A stretch of DNA of 13,832 nt from assembly GCA_016282815.1 (NCBI GenBank), contig JAEELU010000136.1, positions 1-13,832 of the forward strand, read 5' to 3'. Each line of letters starts with the position of its first letter. The stretch's first letter is position 1. Shown piece after piece: positions 6,373 to 13,518 of the stretch. The position numbers were made by a program, and so were the translations under genes. The notes under the pieces were generated by a model. The model had not been told where the DNA came from and searched no databases. It worked only from the letters and a program-made list of their open reading frames with translations. This DNA is from Acholeplasmatales bacterium. GTDB lineage: Bacteria > Bacillota_I > Bacilli_A > Acholeplasmatales > Anaeroplasmataceae.

Positions 6373-7827
6373 TTAAGCTTCCATTGCTCTTCCAGTCAGC
6401 TTTAATTCTACATTATCAAATAAAGCAACTGTTCCGTTTGTTCCAAACATACCAACAAATAAATATTTATCATCATTATAATAATCATAATCAGTAAATG
6501 TATTATTGTATTCCTTACCATTATAAATAAGTTTTGTTTTAACAACCTGACCTAATCTTTCTATTTCTAATTCTACTATATCATCTACCTTATAAAAGAA
6601 TTCACCAAGTGGACTCAATCTTAATAAATCAGTTGTAGATAATCTACTAAAGGCTCCATAGGTTACCTTATCAGTTGTTATTAAGCCAGACGCTATATAA
6701 TTAGTAACAATACTATGATTAGGATTATCTTGATTTAAATATGAATCTCCTCTTAGCATTAAGCCAAAGCCCGCTTGCCTAGCATTAGCACATTTAATTA
6801 CCTTAGCTTTAGCCTTAAATATAAAATTATCAGACTTATTTATTCTTTTAAATAAAAATGAGAATCCTTCAGATGATGCGTTTATCTTACCATGTGGCTT
6901 TAATGATTCATTACCAACATAGTATTTACCATTACTACCATTAGCGATAAATCCATCAAAGCTATCTAAATTACCAAATGCTGTTCCATAATATTCATCA
7001 CATTTAAAGCTATCTGTTGGCTTATAATTATCTAAATCTGGTGTAATATATGGAATATATTTATATAAAGGATTTATTTCTAATTCAGAAATTTCTGGTT
7101 CCTTTATATTATCCTTAACATATTTAGCTAAATTATTATTACTATCCTTAATAATTCTTGCAATATGATATGCATAATATGAAGCACCTAAATATGATAA
7201 ATGTGTTTTATCAACGCTTTTCTCGTTATATACAAGCTTACCATCTACCATTTTTCCCTTAGTTATTGCATGATATAATGCAAGCCTTTCATAAGGTAAT
7301 TTCTTAGCTTGATTTAAGCTAATTAGATTTAAATCAACTGATAATAAATTCTTTTCCTTACATAATTCTAATATAGCCATTCTATAATCACCATATATAG
7401 TCTTATGTATTACATCACCATCATAATTATTATCAGGTGTAATTCTAATAATGGGTGTTGCTAAAATAGGTGTTGCATGTTTCTCTATTATCTTTTCTAC
7501 ATAATTATAATATAGGCTATGCTTAAAGCTTGATTCATCTTCGATACCTAGATTAGCACTCGTAAATCTAAATGAATCATCGTATTTTTCATCATTATGA
7601 CCAAAGCCAATAATTACATAATCATCAGGCTCTATACTATCTAATAGCTTATTATATTCAGGATCAAATACATAGCTTTTTGAGCTTCTTCCAGATAATG
7701 CTAAATTAATAACCTCTATATCAAAAAATCTATTTAATTGAGTACCATATCCATATCTTGGATAAAAGTAGCTTACATCATTAAATTTAGCAACTGTAGA
7801 GTCACCCACTACGTATAGTCTAGACAC
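6373..7827 (-). CDS. SGNH/GDSL hydrolase with C-terminal beta-sandwich-like domain
   Basis: This 484-residue protein has an N-terminal SGNH esterase domain (1-230). GDSTVAKF gives the nucleophile Ser10, LALSGRSS the oxyanion Gly46, GFGHND Asn78, and DKTHLS the Asp206/His209 pair. These blocks resemble rhamnogalacturonan acetylesterase-type carbohydrate esterases, which remove O-acetyl groups from sugars. The remaining ~220 residues (about 265-484) are rich in alternating hydrophobic strands and end LFDNVELKL, like a jelly-roll carbohydrate-binding domain; that assignment is inference. There is no signal peptide, so unlike most such esterases it appears cytoplasmic. The start is GTG 7827, 7 bases after GAGG in AAGAGGTG. 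It is the first gene of a three-gene operon with a strong promoter just upstream. Confidence 0.85.
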   Translation of the reverse strand: MSRLYVVGDSTVAKFNDVSYFYPRYGYGTQLNRFFDIEVINLALSGRSSKSYVFDPEYNKLLDSIEPDDYVIIGFGHNDEKYDDSFRFTSANLGIEDESSFKHSLYYNYVEKIIEKHATPILATPIIRITPDNNYDGDVIHKTIYGDYRMAILELCKEKNLLSVDLNLISLNQAKKLPYERLALYHAITKGKMVDGKLVYNEKSVDKTHLSYLGASYYAYHIARIIKDSNNNLAKYVKDNIKEPEISELEINPLYKYIPYITPDLDNYKPTDSFKCDEYYGTAFGNLDSFDGFIANGSNGKYYVGNESLKPHGKINASSEGFSFLFKRINKSDNFIFKAKAKVIKCANARQAGFGLMLRGDSYLNQDNPNHSIVTNYIASGLITTDKVTYGAFSRLSTTDLLRLSPLGEFFYKVDDIVELEIERLGQVVKTKLIYNGKEYNNTFTDYDYYNDDKYLFVGMFGTNGTVALFDNVELKLTGRAMEA

Positions 7828-7851
7828 AATAACACCTCTTAACTTGCCCTA

Positions 7852-7880
7852 ATTATAACAAAAAAACATAATATTAACAA
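7852..7880 (-). promoter_or_regulatory. Extended -10 promoter of the hydrolase-DUF3737-PatB operon
   Basis: On the minus strand, TTGTTA (7880-7875), a 17-base spacer and TATAAT (7857-7852) are preceded by TGT, giving an extended -10. The start would fall near 7845, only about 18 bases before the GTG codon. Confidence 0.7.
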
Positions 7881-7888
7881 CGATTGTT
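7876..7888. repeat. Small inverted repeat between divergent promoters, possible operator
   Basis: AACAA-CGA-TTGTT is a 5-bp inverted repeat with a 3-base centre. With a one-base bulge it extends to TTAACAA/TTGTTTAA. It covers the minus-strand -35 and abuts the plus-strand -35, a position where one regulator could affect both. Short A+T-rich repeats arise by chance, so this is tentative. Confidence 0.3.
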
Positions 7889-7916
7889 TAAGATTAATAT
7901 CATTTTATGATATAAT
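7888..7916 (+). promoter_or_regulatory. Extended -10 promoter of the YfhO-CsbB-like operon
   Basis: TTAAGA (7888-7893), a 17-base spacer and TATAAT (7911-7916) with TGA just before it form an extended -10 promoter. The start would be near 7923, at the Shine-Dalgarno site GAGGA (7924-7928), leaving a leader of about 15 bases. Confidence 0.65.
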
Positions 7917-7937
7917 AGTCACCGAGGACTTAAATGA

Positions 7938-10853
7938 ATGAAATTAGAGGCAATTGAATATAGGAATATTTTCACAAGATTCCTTTATAAACTTAAATAC
8001 CTTTGGAAAAAAATATGGGAAAGTAAATTATATGCTTTCATTTTTTTACTTGTCATATTATTCTCGGTTATGGTATTTTGTATGGCATATCCTGCCTTCT
8101 TCAATGGCTTCTTAAATGATTCATCTGATGATATACTACAGTATTATCCATATGTTGGTGGATTCTTTGAAAAAATACAAACAGGAACATTATCACTATA
8201 CGATAAAAATTTAATACTTGGTGCTTCATTCTTTAGTGGATTATATTATATACCACTTGATATATTTACATTTATAGCATTTTTATTTAGCTATATAGTT
8301 CCTGGTGAAATAGCATATGCAGGAACATTCCTATTAAGATTAATAGCAGGTAGTGCAATATTCTATTATACATTATCAAGGCACTTAAGTATTAAAGCAT
8401 CATTCTTTGGAGCTTTAATACTATTTATAGGTGGTATGGTTGAGGCATATTATATTTTCCCAATCTATTTAGGTATAGTAACATACGCACCTTTAGCAAT
8501 GCTATTAGTTGATCTATGTGTGGAGAAAAAGGGTATCTTCTACCTATTAATACCAGCTTATGTAGCTATAGTTGTATTCTTTGATTTTTATATGGCATAT
8601 ATGCTTATAGCATTCCTATGCATATACTATGTTGTTAAAAATCATATAGATAATGAATTTTCTATATTTGGTAAAAATACAATATTTGTAAATGGTAAAT
8701 TCTGGCTAAGGTTTTTAGAATTTATGGGCATGGTTCTGCTTGGATTAATGGTATCTATGTTCATACTAATGCCAAGTGCCTTATATATATTAAATGAATC
8801 ATCAAGACAATCTAAGGCTATTACTGAATCAATATGGTATTTCAGTACTAGGGATGGTACAGAAAATATAGTATCCTGGAGACATTACTTCACTCAAGCA
8901 ATAAATCTATTTATACCTAATGAGCCACATAGATTCTGTCTAATTGAGGCTGGTGATTATGTTAGAGAGCACGCATCACTTTATATTACATCAGGTGGAT
9001 TAATATATTTATGTAGCTTCTTCTTAATATTTAAAAGAAGAGAAAACAGATTAAAATTCTGGGTTTTATTATTTAATATCCTATTATTAATACCAGTATT
9101 TTCTATGATATTAGGATTAAATTCAGCACCATATGTTAGATGGTTCTTCATTCCATATATGCTTAATATCTACGCTATGGCATTAGGTATGGATCATCTT
9201 GATTTTAAATTTAATAAGCATAAGCTATTAAAGCTAATACCAATAGGAATATTATCTATAGGTATAGGAATGATTACCTATGTTCTAATAGCTAAGCCTG
9301 ATTTATATATTCATTATCATTCTGATGATATATACTTCTATCCAATACTAATTGGATCATTAGTATTTACTGGCTCTTATGTATTAATACTTCTTGCTTG
9401 GTTAATATTTAATCTAATCAAAAAGGATTCAAGATTATTTGTATTATTAGTTCAAATATTAATATTCGGTGAGGTAATATTTGGTGGTATAGTAGTGTTT
9501 AGTAATGTCGGTAATGCTAATTCATTCTATATCAATACAAAGCTTGATTTAAAAAAGGAAAAGACGACACTTGAAAGTCTTGGATATAAGGAATCTAGTG
9601 GCTATAGAATTAATGCATATCAATCAAATGCTTGGAGCACATTAAATACTAATACATTAATTGGAATGAATTTTGGTAGATATTTCCAATCCTTCTATCC
9701 TGTAAGCATGAATGCATTATATTCAAAGGTTTATATGGATTATAGTACAGATTGGGGTAGAGTATTCAATTATGGCTATTCATTCATCAATGGACCTATA
9801 TTTAATACAAAATATATTGTTACAAATGAAAATATAGAATTACCTGAAAAGTATTATGAAAAGAATGTCATAGATGATATAAATTATTACATTTTAAAGG
9901 ATGATATACCATTTATTGTTTATGATAAGGGATATACATCTCCAGAATCCTTAGGAGCCTTAGAAAGACAGGTATCATTACTTGATTATGCCTATATTTA
10001 TAAGCCTACAGATGATTTAGAATATTATAAAAAGAACAATATGAATTATGAACCAAATCTATTTGAAAGCTATCAAGCTATAATAGATTCTAAATTTGAT
10101 ATCGTTACTGCCTCAACAGTTAATTCTTATGTATCGCAATACCTAAAGAAGGCCTATCTATCAGCATATAATATCGAATATAATGAATATCGTGTATATG
10201 ATTTAGATACATCTTCTACTCAAAGAATATTTGATGGAATGGATGCCTGCTTTGCATGGAGTAATTCTCAAAGCCTAAGGAAGGAAGATCATACTTATTT
10301 CTATATTAGAGAAAAAAATCCTGATAATCCAGATCCTGTTGATACTGAGGAAAACTATGGTACACTTCATCAGATGCATTATAATGACTTAATGCTAGGT
10401 GATTATAAGCCTACACAGCTTCTTGTACAATTTAAAAAGGAGGAATATTCCTCTGGTATAGATTTATATACATATAGCTATAAGCTTTATGATAATTTCA
10501 TCAATAAGCAAAATACTTATACAAATAAGGAATTCTTGCTAGATGGAGATATAATGAAAATTAAATGTACAATGCCTGATTCAAATAAAACAAGAATAAT
10601 TAAAACAGGCTATGCATATTCAAAGGATTGGACTATAATGAATAGTGATTATGAAACAATAGCTGTTGATGGTGCATTCCTAGGAATATTAGTACCTGAG
10701 GGCAATAATAATGTTGATATAACATTAAGATATAAGCCTACAGGCTATTACAAGGGATTAGCTATTTCACTTGTGGGTTCTTCTATTTATTTAACAATAT
10801 GTATAATTACCCTTGGTGTTGTCGTAATTAAAAGAAAGAGGTATGAATCATGA
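7938..10853 (+). CDS. yfhO: YfhO-family multi-pass membrane protein (GT-C-like envelope glycosylation)
   Basis: This 971-residue protein has a first membrane helix at about 32-55, roughly a dozen helices up to about residue 525, a large extracytoplasmic domain (about 530-935), and a final helix near 943-962 followed by RKR. The loop after helix 1 carries SDDILQYYP, the acidic GT-C-like motif of YfhO proteins, and PLDIFTFI follows as in the family. Bacillus subtilis YfhO is thought to transfer sugar from a polyprenyl-phosphate donor to lipoteichoic acid, using donor made by CsbB; a similar role is inferred here. It is somewhat longer than the B. subtilis protein. The start ATG 7938 has GAGGA 9 bases upstream; an overlapping ATG at 7934 stops at once. 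Its TGA stop overlaps the next gene's ATG, indicating translational coupling. Confidence 0.85.
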   Translation: MKLEAIEYRNIFTRFLYKLKYLWKKIWESKLYAFIFLLVILFSVMVFCMAYPAFFNGFLNDSSDDILQYYPYVGGFFEKIQTGTLSLYDKNLILGASFFSGLYYIPLDIFTFIAFLFSYIVPGEIAYAGTFLLRLIAGSAIFYYTLSRHLSIKASFFGALILFIGGMVEAYYIFPIYLGIVTYAPLAMLLVDLCVEKKGIFYLLIPAYVAIVVFFDFYMAYMLIAFLCIYYVVKNHIDNEFSIFGKNTIFVNGKFWLRFLEFMGMVLLGLMVSMFILMPSALYILNESSRQSKAITESIWYFSTRDGTENIVSWRHYFTQAINLFIPNEPHRFCLIEAGDYVREHASLYITSGGLIYLCSFFLIFKRRENRLKFWVLLFNILLLIPVFSMILGLNSAPYVRWFFIPYMLNIYAMALGMDHLDFKFNKHKLLKLIPIGILSIGIGMITYVLIAKPDLYIHYHSDDIYFYPILIGSLVFTGSYVLILLAWLIFNLIKKDSRLFVLLVQILIFGEVIFGGIVVFSNVGNANSFYINTKLDLKKEKTTLESLGYKESSGYRINAYQSNAWSTLNTNTLIGMNFGRYFQSFYPVSMNALYSKVYMDYSTDWGRVFNYGYSFINGPIFNTKYIVTNENIELPEKYYEKNVIDDINYYILKDDIPFIVYDKGYTSPESLGALERQVSLLDYAYIYKPTDDLEYYKKNNMNYEPNLFESYQAIIDSKFDIVTASTVNSYVSQYLKKAYLSAYNIEYNEYRVYDLDTSSTQRIFDGMDACFAWSNSQSLRKEDHTYFYIREKNPDNPDPVDTEENYGTLHQMHYNDLMLGDYKPTQLLVQFKKEEYSSGIDLYTYSYKLYDNFINKQNTYTNKEFLLDGDIMKIKCTMPDSNKTRIIKTGYAYSKDWTIMNSDYETIAVDGAFLGILVPEGNNNVDITLRYKPTGYYKGLAISLVGSSIYLTICIITLGVVVIKRKRYES

Positions 10854-11788
10854 AAAGAGTTTCAATAGTTGTTCCTTGCTACAACGAATGTGAAACAGTT
10901 GAAATATTTTATAATGAGGTTATTAAATATTTAACTGATGATAATATTGATTATAAAATCATATTCGTTAATGATGGTAGTAAGGATAATACAATAGATA
11001 TAATTAAAGGCCTTGCTGAAAAGGATAATAGAGTATTATATGTATCATTCTCTAGAAACTTCGGTAAGGAAGCCGCAATGTATGCTGGACTTGAGGCTGC
11101 TAAAACTATTAAGAGTGATGCGATGATTAATATGGATGTAGATTTACAGGATCCACCATATTTAATTCCAGAATTAATTAAATATCATGATGAGGGATAT
11201 AACCTAATTATCACTAGACATAAGAATAGAAATGGTGAGGGCTTCCTAAAAAAGATGTTCTCCTTAGCATTCTATAAGGTATATGCCTTTGTTACAAAGG
11301 ATAAGGGATTATCTCAGGGTGCACGTGATTATGCATTACTTGATAAAAAGGTAATTGATGCGTTCCTACAAATTAGAGATTTTGAAAGATTCACAAAGGG
11401 TATTTATAACTTTGTTGGTTTTAAAACTAAGATTGTAGAATTTGAATATCAGCCAAGAGTTGCTGGAAAAACTAAATGGAATTTCAAAAAGCTATTCCAT
11501 TATGGTGTAATGGGTATGAGAGAATTCTCAAGATTCTATGAATATATTCCTAAGATTTTCGCATGGCTATTCACATTACTTCTATTATTCGATACAGGTT
11601 GGGGAATTTATCAAACTGTAGCTAATGGAGCACCATTCGAATATAGAAGATTAATATTTGATTTAGCTATGGTTATGATATTCATAACATTATTCTATAT
11701 TTGTAGATTAATATACGATAATAGAAGACAGCTTCAAAATAGACCAATCTATTTATGTGAAGAAAGTAATATAGAAAAGGAAGACTAG
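10850..11788 (+). CDS. CsbB/GtrB-like polyprenyl-phosphate glycosyltransferase (GT2)
   Basis: This 312-residue GT2 enzyme should load a sugar from a nucleotide sugar onto undecaprenyl phosphate at the inner membrane face. The N-terminal GT-A domain begins VSIVVPCYNE and has FVNDGSKD at 39-46. The metal-binding DxD is D96-V-D98 in NMDVDLQDPP. SRNFGKEAAMYAGL and AGKTKW (205-210) are typical of the DPM1/GtrB/CsbB group. Two membrane helices follow at about 233-257 and 266-288, the usual layout for the group. The sugar cannot be assigned. It overlaps the YfhO-family gene by four bases (ATGA), with AAAGAGG placed 8 bases upstream. Its last codons and stop lie inside the shared terminator stem. No GtcA-type flippase gene is adjacent. 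Confidence 0.88.
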   Translation: MKRVSIVVPCYNECETVEIFYNEVIKYLTDDNIDYKIIFVNDGSKDNTIDIIKGLAEKDNRVLYVSFSRNFGKEAAMYAGLEAAKTIKSDAMINMDVDLQDPPYLIPELIKYHDEGYNLIITRHKNRNGEGFLKKMFSLAFYKVYAFVTKDKGLSQGARDYALLDKKVIDAFLQIRDFERFTKGIYNFVGFKTKIVEFEYQPRVAGKTKWNFKKLFHYGVMGMREFSRFYEYIPKIFAWLFTLLLLFDTGWGIYQTVANGAPFEYRRLIFDLAMVMIFITLFYICRLIYDNRRQLQNRPIYLCEESNIEKED

Positions 11789-11805
11789 CTTAGTCTTCCT
11801 TTTTT
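11775..11805. terminator. Bidirectional terminator shared by convergent genes and coding for both C-termini
   Basis: AAAAGGAAGACTA and TAGTCTTCCTTTT form a 13-bp perfect stem around a 3-base centre, with T-runs on both strands (longer on plus). Each arm encodes Lys-Glu-Asp and part of the stop codon of one gene, so both convergent genes end inside the hairpin. Only one base separates the two stops. Confidence 0.88.
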
Positions 11806-12389
11806 GCTTTAAGAATGTAATATCCTCTATCTCTATTAACAATTTCACAATTACCAAACAATTCTTCTATATGATCCTTAGATGAAGGAGCACCCTGCTT
11901 CTTTTGGATTACTACCCATAGCTCACCATTGGTTACTAGATGCCTATAGGCCTCATCATATATTTTAAATACAATATCCTTACCTGCTCTAATTGGTGGA
12001 TTAGTTAAAATAGATGAGAATGTTAATCCTTCTACCTTTTCATATAAATCAGAATTAAATGCTTTACAATTAGCCTTATTGGTAATTATATTTTCTAACG
12101 ATAAATTATATGCTCTTTCATTGATTTCACACATGTATACTTCTTTGTTATATAGCCTTGAGAGTGTTATACCTATTGGTCCATATCCAGAACCCATGTC
12201 AAGCACCGGTAAATCAATGTTATTTGGCTCAAAAGCCTTTAGTAAGGCAAATGACCCATAATCTATATAATCCTTAGAAAAAACGCCGTTATCGGTCTTA
12301 AATTTAAGCTCTAGGCCCTTGAAGTTAAAATTATAAAATGATGGATTAGATTCTACATCATTTTGTTCCTTAGAATAATAATGACTCAT
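11790..12389 (-). CDS. rsmC: RsmC/YbxB-type rRNA methyltransferase, class I SAM-dependent
   Basis: This 199-residue Rossmann-fold methyltransferase has the SAM-binding motif LDMGSGYGPIGI at 63-74, an acidic residue at E88 after strand 2 (YMCEIN), and the N-P-P-I catalytic motif in LTNPPIRAGKD (128-138). NPP-type motifs mark base N-methyltransferases, and the RsmC family methylates guanine in 16S rRNA. Length and position match B. subtilis YbxB, which lies directly after rplL, so the short single-domain form is expected. It has its own extended -10 promoter and follows the rplJL terminator. In most Bacilli the next gene would be rpoB; here a convergent glycosyltransferase gene lies downstream. 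Its final KKED and stop are encoded by the shared terminator stem. Confidence 0.88.
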   Translation of the reverse strand: MSHYYSKEQNDVESNPSFYNFNFKGLELKFKTDNGVFSKDYIDYGSFALLKAFEPNNIDLPVLDMGSGYGPIGITLSRLYNKEVYMCEINERAYNLSLENIITNKANCKAFNSDLYEKVEGLTFSSILTNPPIRAGKDIVFKIYDEAYRHLVTNGELWVVIQKKQGAPSSKDHIEELFGNCEIVNRDRGYYILKAKKED

Positions 12390-12404
12390 AATATCACCAC
12401 AAAG

Positions 12405-12413
12405 ATTATATCA
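12405..12413 (-). promoter_or_regulatory. Extended -10 promoter of rsmC
   Basis: TGATATAAT reads on the minus strand, 15 bases before ATG 12389, with GGTGA in between as the ribosome site. No good -35 is seen; the rplL terminator T-tract occupies that position. The transcript would begin at or next to the Shine-Dalgarno site. Confidence 0.5.
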
Positions 12414-12422
12414 TTTGGAAAG

Positions 12423-12452
12423 AAAAAAAACTACTATGAAATCATAGTAGTT
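12423..12452 (-). terminator. Terminator of the rplJL operon
   Basis: On the minus strand, AACTACTATG-ATTT-CATAGTAGTT forms a 10-bp stem with a 4-base loop, followed directly by a run of T bases. It lies 25 bases after the rplL stop codon and separates the ribosomal protein genes from rsmC. Confidence 0.92.
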
Positions 12453-12477
12453 ATTTTCTAAATATTTAAGTCAGAAA

Positions 12478-12855
12478 TTACTTAACTTCTACTGTAGCAC
12501 CAGCAGCTTCTAACTTAGCCTTTAAGTCTTCAGCTTCTGCCTTAGAAACCTTTTCCTTAACTGGCTTTGGTGCGTTGTCAACTAGGTCCTTAGCTTCCTT
12601 TAAGCCTAAACCAGTTACTTCCTTAACAACCTTGATAACACCAAGCTTTGCAGCACCAGCGTTTGTTAATACTACATCGAACTCAGTTTGTTCAGCAGCA
12701 GCAGCACCTGCACCTGCACCAGCAGCTGGAGCAGCAGCAACAGCAGTTGGGTCAATACCGAACTCTTCCTTCATAGCGTCTACTAATTCTTTGATTTCAA
12801 GAATAGTCATTTCCTTTAATGATTCAATAAATACTTCTTTAGTTAACTTTGCCAT
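12478..12855 (-). CDS. rplL: 50S ribosomal protein L7/L12
   Basis: This 125-residue stalk protein is present as dimers on L10 and recruits translation GTPases to the ribosome. The N-terminal dimerisation helices (LTKEVFIESLKEMTILEIKE) are followed by an Ala/Gly/Pro hinge (about residues 38-54). The C-terminal domain follows, with AAKLGVIKVVKEVTGLGLKE and KDLVDNAPKPVKE, the conserved factor-binding helices. Length is normal. GGAGG lies 9 bases before ATG 12855. It follows rplJ by 30 bases and is ended by a strong terminator. Expression should be set by the L10 leader upstream of rplJ. Confidence 0.97.
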   Translation of the reverse strand: MAKLTKEVFIESLKEMTILEIKELVDAMKEEFGIDPTAVAAAPAAGAGAGAAAAEQTEFDVVLTNAGAAKLGVIKVVKEVTGLGLKEAKDLVDNAPKPVKEKVSKAEAEDLKAKLEAAGATVEVK

Positions 12856-12885
12856 TTTAATTTTCCTCCATTTAATATAATTTAA

Positions 12886-13383
12886 TTAGGCTTGTTGTCC
12901 ATTTTCAACTAACATATTTAAACCAATTGATAACTGGCTTAATGTACCATACATACCAGCAGCTAGTTGAGTTAATAATGTTTCGTATGATGGTAATGTT
13001 GATAATTCCTTTAATTGATCGAAAGAGAATACATCTCCATCAACTACACCCTTAACAACTTCAATCTTGTTGTTTTCAGCAGATAATTGCTTGAATAATA
13101 CCTTTGCAGGAGCTACTACGTCGCTTTCAGCGAAAGCAAGAGCAACTGGTCCTACTAAAGCATCAGTAAATCCATCATAGCCACACTCTTTTGCAGCACG
13201 TGATGAAATATTGTTCTTAATAACACAAATTTCACAGCCATTTTGACGCATTTCTCTACGTAGATTTTGGAATGCTTCAACTGTTAAGCCTTGATACTTA
13301 AAAGCTACAATTGCAACAGAATTCTTCATCTTTTCTGTAACTGCTTTAACTTCTTCTTGTTTCTTAAGAATGCTTTCCTTCAT
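12886..13383 (-). CDS. rplJ: 50S ribosomal protein L10
   Basis: This 165-residue protein anchors the L7/L12 stalk to 23S rRNA and represses its own operon by binding the mRNA leader. The N-terminal rRNA-binding domain includes VAFKYQGLTVEAFQNLRREM and VIKNNISSRAA; the C-terminal helix that carries L12 dimers includes GTLSQLSIGLNMLVE. Length is typical. GGAGGTG ends 5 bases before ATG 13383. A 135-base gap to rplA holds the L10 leader and attenuator. Glu is GAA even before G here, unlike the strong next-base effect seen in the GT4 gene. Confidence 0.97.
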   Translation of the reverse strand: MKESILKKQEEVKAVTEKMKNSVAIVAFKYQGLTVEAFQNLRREMRQNGCEICVIKNNISSRAAKECGYDGFTDALVGPVALAFAESDVVAPAKVLFKQLSAENNKIEVVKGVVDGDVFSFDQLKELSTLPSYETLLTQLAAGMYGTLSQLSIGLNMLVENGQQA

Positions 13384-13411
13384 TTTGACACCTCCATATA
13401 GTAAAATGAAA

Positions 13412-13438
13412 ATCCTTTTCCACCGAGTAGAAAAGGAT
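13412..13438 (-). terminator. Attenuator hairpin upstream of rplJ
   Basis: A 9-bp stem (ATCCTTTTC/GAAAAGGAT) encloses the loop TACTCGGTG, followed by a broken T-tract (TTTTCATTTT). The loop and the base of the 3' arm carry the sequence that can pair with the L10-binding half-site, so formation should depend on L10 occupancy. Confidence 0.75.
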
Positions 13439-13505
13439 CTATTTTTATCCTATTTTTCCTCGGTAGGAGATTAAGGGCTATTGCCCGCCTACTGTCTTCG
13501 GCTTA
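13412..13505 (-). ncRNA. L10 leader RNA with transcription attenuator
   Basis: On the minus strand the leader contains GCCGAAGACAGTAGG (13502-13488) and CCTACCGAGG (13467-13458), the conserved halves of the Firmicutes L10-binding leader, which pair as AGTAGG/CCTACC. A small GGGC-AATA-GCCC hairpin lies between them. Downstream, ATCCTTTTC and GAAAAGGAT (13438-13430 and 13420-13412) form a 9-bp hairpin followed by TTTTCATTTT, an attenuator just before the rplJ ribosome site. CTACCGAG can instead pair with CTCGGTGG (13427-13420) and break that hairpin. In B. subtilis, L10 with L12 bound to this leader promotes termination; the same switch is inferred here. Confidence 0.9.
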
Positions 13506-13518
13506 TTTTTTTAATAAA

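Noticed and set aside
10850..10853. Possible recoding of TGA as Trp, given the A+T-rich, Mollicutes-like composition
   Set aside because: The YfhO-family gene ends at this TGA exactly where the next gene starts, and tryptophans here are TGG, so the standard bacterial code fits.
12079..12261. 60-codon open frame antisense to rsmC
   Set aside because: It is a shadow of the methyltransferase reading frame with no start signals.
12575..12880. 101-codon open frame antisense to rplL
   Set aside because: Its Ala/Pro-rich sequence is the complement of the L12 hinge; rplL is certain.
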